A stretch of DNA of 64,000 bases from Scatomonas sp963928055 (GTDB taxonomy: Bacteria > Bacillota > Clostridia > Lachnospirales > Lachnospiraceae): NCBI GenBank assembly GCA_963928055.1, contig CAWVDN010000002.1, positions 124,001 to 188,000 of the forward strand. The letters are read 5' to 3'. A program made the translations under genes and the position numbers. Positions 60,483-64,000 of the stretch are shown piece by piece (the stretch's first letter is position 1; the number at the start of each line of letters is the position of its first letter). The notes below the pieces were generated by a model. That model made no database searches, was not told the origin of the DNA, and was given only the letters and a program-made list of their open reading frames with translations.

Positions 60483-62542
60483 TCATCCCTGCCCGTCCCC
60501 GGTACCCACCGTGAAAAACCAGTCCAGCCGCCGGCGTTCCTCCGCCAGATTATTGTACTGCAGACACTCATACTCCCACTCTTTCCGCAGGGTGTCCTCA
60601 TCCCCGTCGCTCCAGGAATGGAATTTCCCCTCCGGATCCATATAGCCCAGATGGTTCAGGGCCGGCATGGTCTCCTGCAGATCCTGAAGATAATAGTTAT
60701 AGGGAGCCATTTCCAGATCTGTCTGCTCCAGCATCATGGTGCCCAGATAGTTGGTGCTGGTGAGGATCCCCTCTTCTTCCGGGATATCGTAGTTGGCCCA
60801 GATAAAGAAGGGGGTGGCGTAATACATTTCCTGCTCATCCAGGGTCAGATCGTCGTACTCCGAGCCGGAGATGTACTCCGTAAAGCTGTCCGGCAGCGTG
60901 GGGTAATGATCTCCGAACATACAGATGATGGTAGGCTCCTGGCACTCTTCAAAATAACGGATGAGATACTCCAGGGCTTTGTCGCTTTCATGGGCCAGGG
61001 ACAGATACTGATTGGCGGCCTGGCCGTTGTAGCCTTCCACCCGGATCTCTCCCTCGTAGTCGTCGTCCGTGTAGCCTCCGTGGTTCTGCATGGTCACATC
61101 AAACAGGAACAGCGGATCGCTGCTGTTTTCCTTGGACTCCACCACTTCGATGATCTTCTCGTAATTGGCTCTGTCGCTGATATTGTCCCGCACCCGCTCC
61201 GCGTCTTCATCAAAATCATCCAGGTCATAGAAGACGTCAAAATCCAGGAAGCGGTAAGCGCTGGTCCGTTTCCAGTTGGAGCCCTTATTGGGATGCATGG
61301 CCACGGAATCGTAGCCCTGGGCCTCCAGGGTGGTCACCAGAGAATACTGGCTGTGGGTGTAGTAGCTTACATAGGGAACCATGGAGGGAAATCTTTTCAC
61401 GGAATTTCCTGTCAGGAACTCATATTCCGTCTTGGCGGTGCCGCCGCCCCGGATGCATACCAGGGTATGCCCCTTGATGGTGTTTTCCTCCATGGAATCG
61501 TAGAAGGGCATAACCTCCTGATTGGTCTCCAGTTCCCCCCACCATCCGGTAATCCGCCCAGGATTCGTTCATAATGGCAATAATGTTCACCGGCCGCACA
61601 GTCCCCTGGCTGCCGCCCTCCGAGGTGTCCACAGACTCCGCGATCCCCTCTGTTTCCTCCTGGCTGTACCCTTCCGGAGGGGTCAGCCGCATATACTTGG
61701 CCACGCAGAAAAAGCCCACGGTGTTGCCGTATTCCCGGTAAGTGCTGATGGGCGACCAGAGGTTGGTAATGATCCCCAGGCCCCCGTTCCAGTTCACATT
61801 CAGATAGAAGAAAAAAGCCGAAGACCATAAAGCCGGCCACTCCCAGGCGGATGCCGATCTTTCCGGCCTTCTTTTTGGCCAGATACCAGTCCGGCAGGTG
61901 CAGGATCAGGGCGATGAGGCACAGCGCCACGGGAACGATCACCGCCATCTGCCGGGGGAAGGAAAAGTCGTAATCCCCCGCCACATCCATGGCGGTGCCG
62001 AAGCTGAAAAAGTCGATGAGCTGCAGCGGTTCTCCTCGGAACTTATATACATAATAAAACGAAACGGCCAGGGAAGTAAAGAGGATCGTTACCGCCAGCA
62101 GGCCCCTGCGGAAAGAATTCAGCCAGAACAGAAAGATCAGCCCGATGATAAAGATCCCCAGCACGTTCAGGGCCATATAGCCGAACTCCATCTCCGCGAA
62201 CTTGGTATTGTTTACAAATTCCATGGCCCAGAAGAGATAGACCGCATCCGCGAACAGGATCAGGAAATGCCAGATCTTGATCCGCTTTTTCTCCCGGCGG
62301 CTGACGTTCTTCACCCACATTCTCTCGCAGAGAGGGACCAGCACCGCCAGCAGGATCAGCATTCCCGCCCCTGCCAGGGTATAAGGCAGGCGCTCCCCTC
62401 CCTCCGCGCTGGTGAGCAGGGGCATATGCCCCAGGATCACCGCCAGGGTGATCCCCCAGTAAATACTCCAGAAGATCAGGTGCTTTCTGCCCCCGTCTTC
62501 CTTCAGTTTTTCTCTCCACAACTGTATCATCGCAAAATACAA
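60483..62542 (-). pseudogene. LtaS-family lipoteichoic-acid synthase-like sulfatase, two frameshifts
   Basis: One ~685-residue enzyme split by two breaks. N-terminal part (62542 to about 61815): four to five spans (FWSIYWGITLAVILG, LIFLFWLNSF). The first break is at TTTTTT (61811-61816); with five Ts the frame reads FFYLNVNWNGGLG. The middle part carries VNIIAIMNESWADY, the metal Glu/Asp start of the LtaS extracellular domain. The second break is at GGGGGG (61535-61540); with five Gs it reads GELETNQEVMPFYDS. The C-terminal part has the catalytic-type THSQYSLVTTLEAQG, MQNHGGY and FGDHYPTL. Glycerol- or sugar-phosphate transfer is the family role. Start is TTG (62540-62542) or the ATG at 62530. 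Confidence 0.8.
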
Positions 62543-62589
62543 GCCGTCCTTTCAGTTCCGGGATTCTTTCCCAAAACAAAGATGTTACT

Positions 62590-62618
62590 ATTGTAATCAC
62601 TTTACATGGATTTTGCAA
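62590..62618 (-). promoter_or_regulatory. Proximal promoter of the LtaS-family gene
   Basis: TTGCAA (62613-62618) and TACAAT (62590-62595), spacer 17. Confidence 0.5.
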
Positions 62619-62653
62619 ATGAATTTTCTGTGTTTTCCCGGAGGACACAGAAA

Positions 62654-62677
62654 GGGCAGAGCCGTTAAGCTCTGCCC
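62654..62677. terminator. Hairpin in the LtaS/PucR interval
   Basis: Perfect 9-bp arms GGGCAGAGC / GCTCTGCCC, 6-base loop. On the minus strand TTTCTGTG follows, so it could attenuate transcripts from the distal minus-strand promoter before the LtaS-family gene. Confidence 0.45.
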
Positions 62678-62727
62678 CTTCCATGTGTATAGAGTAGTAA
62701 TGGGTTACCAAAAATTGATTTAAACAC

Positions 62728-62756
62728 ATTATAGTGTATATAGGGTTTTTCGTAAA
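62728..62756 (-). promoter_or_regulatory. Distal minus-strand promoter
   Basis: TTTACG (62751-62756) and TATAAT (62728-62733), spacer 17. The -10 is embedded in ACACTATAATGTGT (62724-62737, minus strand), nearly the same as the element at the divergent promoter. Confidence 0.5.
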
Positions 62757-62769
62757 TCCGTTAAAATAG

Positions 62770-62808
62770 TTGACATTTTAAGCCCCGCACACTACAATGT
62801 GTAGTGTG
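62770..62808 (+). promoter_or_regulatory. Promoter with palindromic operator before the PucR-like gene
   Basis: TTGACA (62770-62775) and TACAAT (62793-62798), spacer 17. The palindrome CACACTACA-ATG-TGTAGTGTG (62788-62808) covers the -10, a classic repressor position. A small hairpin GCCTC-TTCG-GAGGC lies further down in the leader. Confidence 0.65.
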
Positions 62809-62869
62809 TAAAAAATACCAGAATCGACAGAGCCGGCCTCTTCGGAGGCGGATCTGAAAGGAATTTTCC

Positions 62870-64000
62870 ATGAAATTAAACAGTTCTATCATCCGTTTTC
62901 ACCTGTCAGAAAAATACAATCTCCGGTATCTGCCCGGCCAGGCCCCGGCAGACAGCCTGGGCAGGCCTCTTTATTTTTCCGGAGCTTCCGGCCAGTCCGG
63001 CCATCTGCTGCTCCTGCGGGGGGAGGAGATCCCTTCGCTTCCGGAAACCTTTCTCTGCTTTTCCGACCAGCCGGTCCGGAAGAGTGAACAGGCCTCCCTC
63101 TTTCTCCTTCCCCGGCAGCTGGATCAGGACGCCCTCTACAATGAGCTGCAGCAGCTTTACGATTTTTATGACGAATGGGAAAATACCTGCCTGCAGATCG
63201 TAGAAAAATTCCAGGACTTCCGGAATCTGATCCGCTATACCTACCAGTGTTTCCGGATCCCTCTGTGCCTGCTGGACAATCAGTTCAATATCATCGCCTC
63301 GGAGCATGAATCGGAATCCCCCTATGCGCTCTTCGCGGACGAAGGGCAGATCAACCTGGATACCGTCAATGATATGATCTCCAACCCCCACTTCCGGGAT
63401 CTGGAGACGGCCAGAGGCATTTTTGAATTCGACTACGACAAAAATTATCTCCTCTACAATTTCCGCTCCGGGGGAAAATACTGCGGCCGCCTGGTCATGG
63501 CCGCCGACGCCCCGGAGGCCAGGGAACGGCTGAGCCCCGTGCTGGAAAAGCTGGCGGACTGCGTGGAGATCCTGCTGCAGCGCTTCGGCTCCTTCCAGTT
63601 TACCTCCTCCGTGCAGACCTATCTGCATTCCTTTCTCTCCGACAGCCTGGCGGGAAAGGTCCCCCATCTCCGGGACATCAGCCGGCTGGGGCAGAACACC
63701 GGCTGGTCGGAGGATCACAGCTACCTGATGCTGCTGTTCCTGCCGGAACACCGGCTGAAGCGGGATCTGTATCCCCCCTATCTGATCTCCCAGGTGGAGG
63801 AACGGTGGCGGGGAGCCTGCGCGGTGGAACACCAGGGGAATGTGGCCATGCTGCTGAACCTGACCCTCTACGGCCCCGACAAGCTCCCGGATTTCTACCA
63901 GTCCCTGGCCTACCTGGTCCGGGACGGGCTCATGGTGGCCGGCTGCAGCCGCGTCTTTACGGGACTGCGGGAGATCAGCCTTTACTTCCGCCAGGCCGTC
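62870..64000 (+). CDS. PucR/CdaR-like transcriptional regulator, C-terminus beyond window
   Basis: The 377 codons present are open to the window edge. The N-terminal part (about 1-230) resembles a sensory region with a GAF-like stretch (FRIPLCLLDNQFNIIASE; FEFDYDKNYLLYNFR), followed by a segment reading YLHSFLSDSLAGKV and a GGDEF-like-fold region as in PucR proteins. The C-terminal PucR helix-turn-helix would lie outside. No HTH is visible at the N-terminus. The ribosome site is AAAGGAATTTTCC. It may bind the palindrome over its own promoter; target genes are unknown. Confidence 0.6.
   Translation, partial: MKLNSSIIRFHLSEKYNLRYLPGQAPADSLGRPLYFSGASGQSGHLLLLRGEEIPSLPETFLCFSDQPVRKSEQASLFLLPRQLDQDALYNELQQLYDFYDEWENTCLQIVEKFQDFRNLIRYTYQCFRIPLCLLDNQFNIIASEHESESPYALFADEGQINLDTVNDMISNPHFRDLETARGIFEFDYDKNYLLYNFRSGGKYCGRLVMAADAPEARERLSPVLEKLADCVEILLQRFGSFQFTSSVQTYLHSFLSDSLAGKVPHLRDISRLGQNTGWSEDHSYLMLLFLPEHRLKRDLYPPYLISQVEERWRGACAVEHQGNVAMLLNLTLYGPDKLPDFYQSLAYLVRDGLMVAGCSRVFTGLREISLYFRQAV

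Noticed and set aside
62906..63832. 308-codon minus-strand frame opposite the PucR-like gene
   Set aside because: The plus-strand frame has a promoter, ribosome site and regulator-like sequence; the minus frame has none of these.

Overview
The window is chromosomal DNA of a GC-rich, spore-forming Gram-positive anaerobe, most likely a Lachnospiraceae (Clostridia) species. The evidence is the cotJABC spore-coat operon, a DUF4364 protein, a TTG-started radical-SAM-derived protein of a type I know from this family, branched-chain and polar amino-acid ABC importers, an LtaS-type enzyme and the overall gene style. I see no rRNA, tRNA or CRISPR array and no intact prophage. The only clear RNA gene is tmRNA.

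Layout. 1-4.7 kb is a minus-strand operon: zinc-finger membrane protein, DNA polymerase I, dephospho-CoA kinase, WalJ-like hydrolase, ACT protein. 4.7-9.8 kb holds D-lactate dehydrogenase, a UvrD-like helicase, glutamyl-tRNA synthetase and a degenerate sirtuin. 9.9-13.3 kb has acpP under an operator-overlapped promoter, ftsW and a membrane glycerophosphodiesterase. 13.6-16.7 kb (plus strand) has a Pit phosphate transporter with its DUF47 partner, then cotJABC. 16.8-23.4 kb has a ZIP transporter, rpsF-rpsR (without ssb), a PHP phosphoesterase, a cluster-less radical-SAM relative, a TetR regulator and a two-component system. 23.5-27.8 kb is a sugar-acid locus (decayed GntP permease, mannitol-dehydrogenase-family oxidoreductase, divergent ROK regulator).

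27.8-29.3 kb is a small AT-richer accessory patch lying against the 3' end of ssrA. It has a transposase scrap, a DinJ/YafQ toxin-antitoxin pair with a frameshifted toxin, large palindromes and a small zinc-ribbon protein. ssrA, smpB, rnr and secG follow as the trans-translation/RNA-decay/secretion block. 32.6-45 kb has a CapA-like protein, enolase (frameshifted), a Ser/Thr kinase with an Ig-like surface protein, dtd, gpmI, a polar amino-acid ABC importer whose binding protein is circularly permuted, and a TIGR01212 radical SAM gene. 45-52 kb holds a PTS-like IIC protein, rarA, and envelope genes (C39-like peptidase, polysaccharide deacetylase, DUF2298 giant membrane protein). 52-57 kb is a complete livJHMGF importer. 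57-64 kb has a nucleotidyltransferase, an ABC-F protein, a BlaI-type repressor, an LtaS-family enzyme (two frameshifts) and the start of a PucR-like regulator.

The most noteworthy items are the circularly permuted binding protein (42450-43331), two likely pseudoenzymes (a radical SAM without its cysteines, a sirtuin without its catalytic histidine), a strong orphan promoter plus terminator that may make a ~150-nt RNA (39127-39311), and a near-identical 14-bp element over the -10 boxes of two divergent promoters (62724-62808). Many reading-frame breaks sit in short homopolymers (gntP, yafQ, enolase, Ig-like protein, nucleotidyltransferase, LtaS twice). This pattern points to sequencing indels at least as much as to real gene decay, so calls of gene loss here should be treated with caution.
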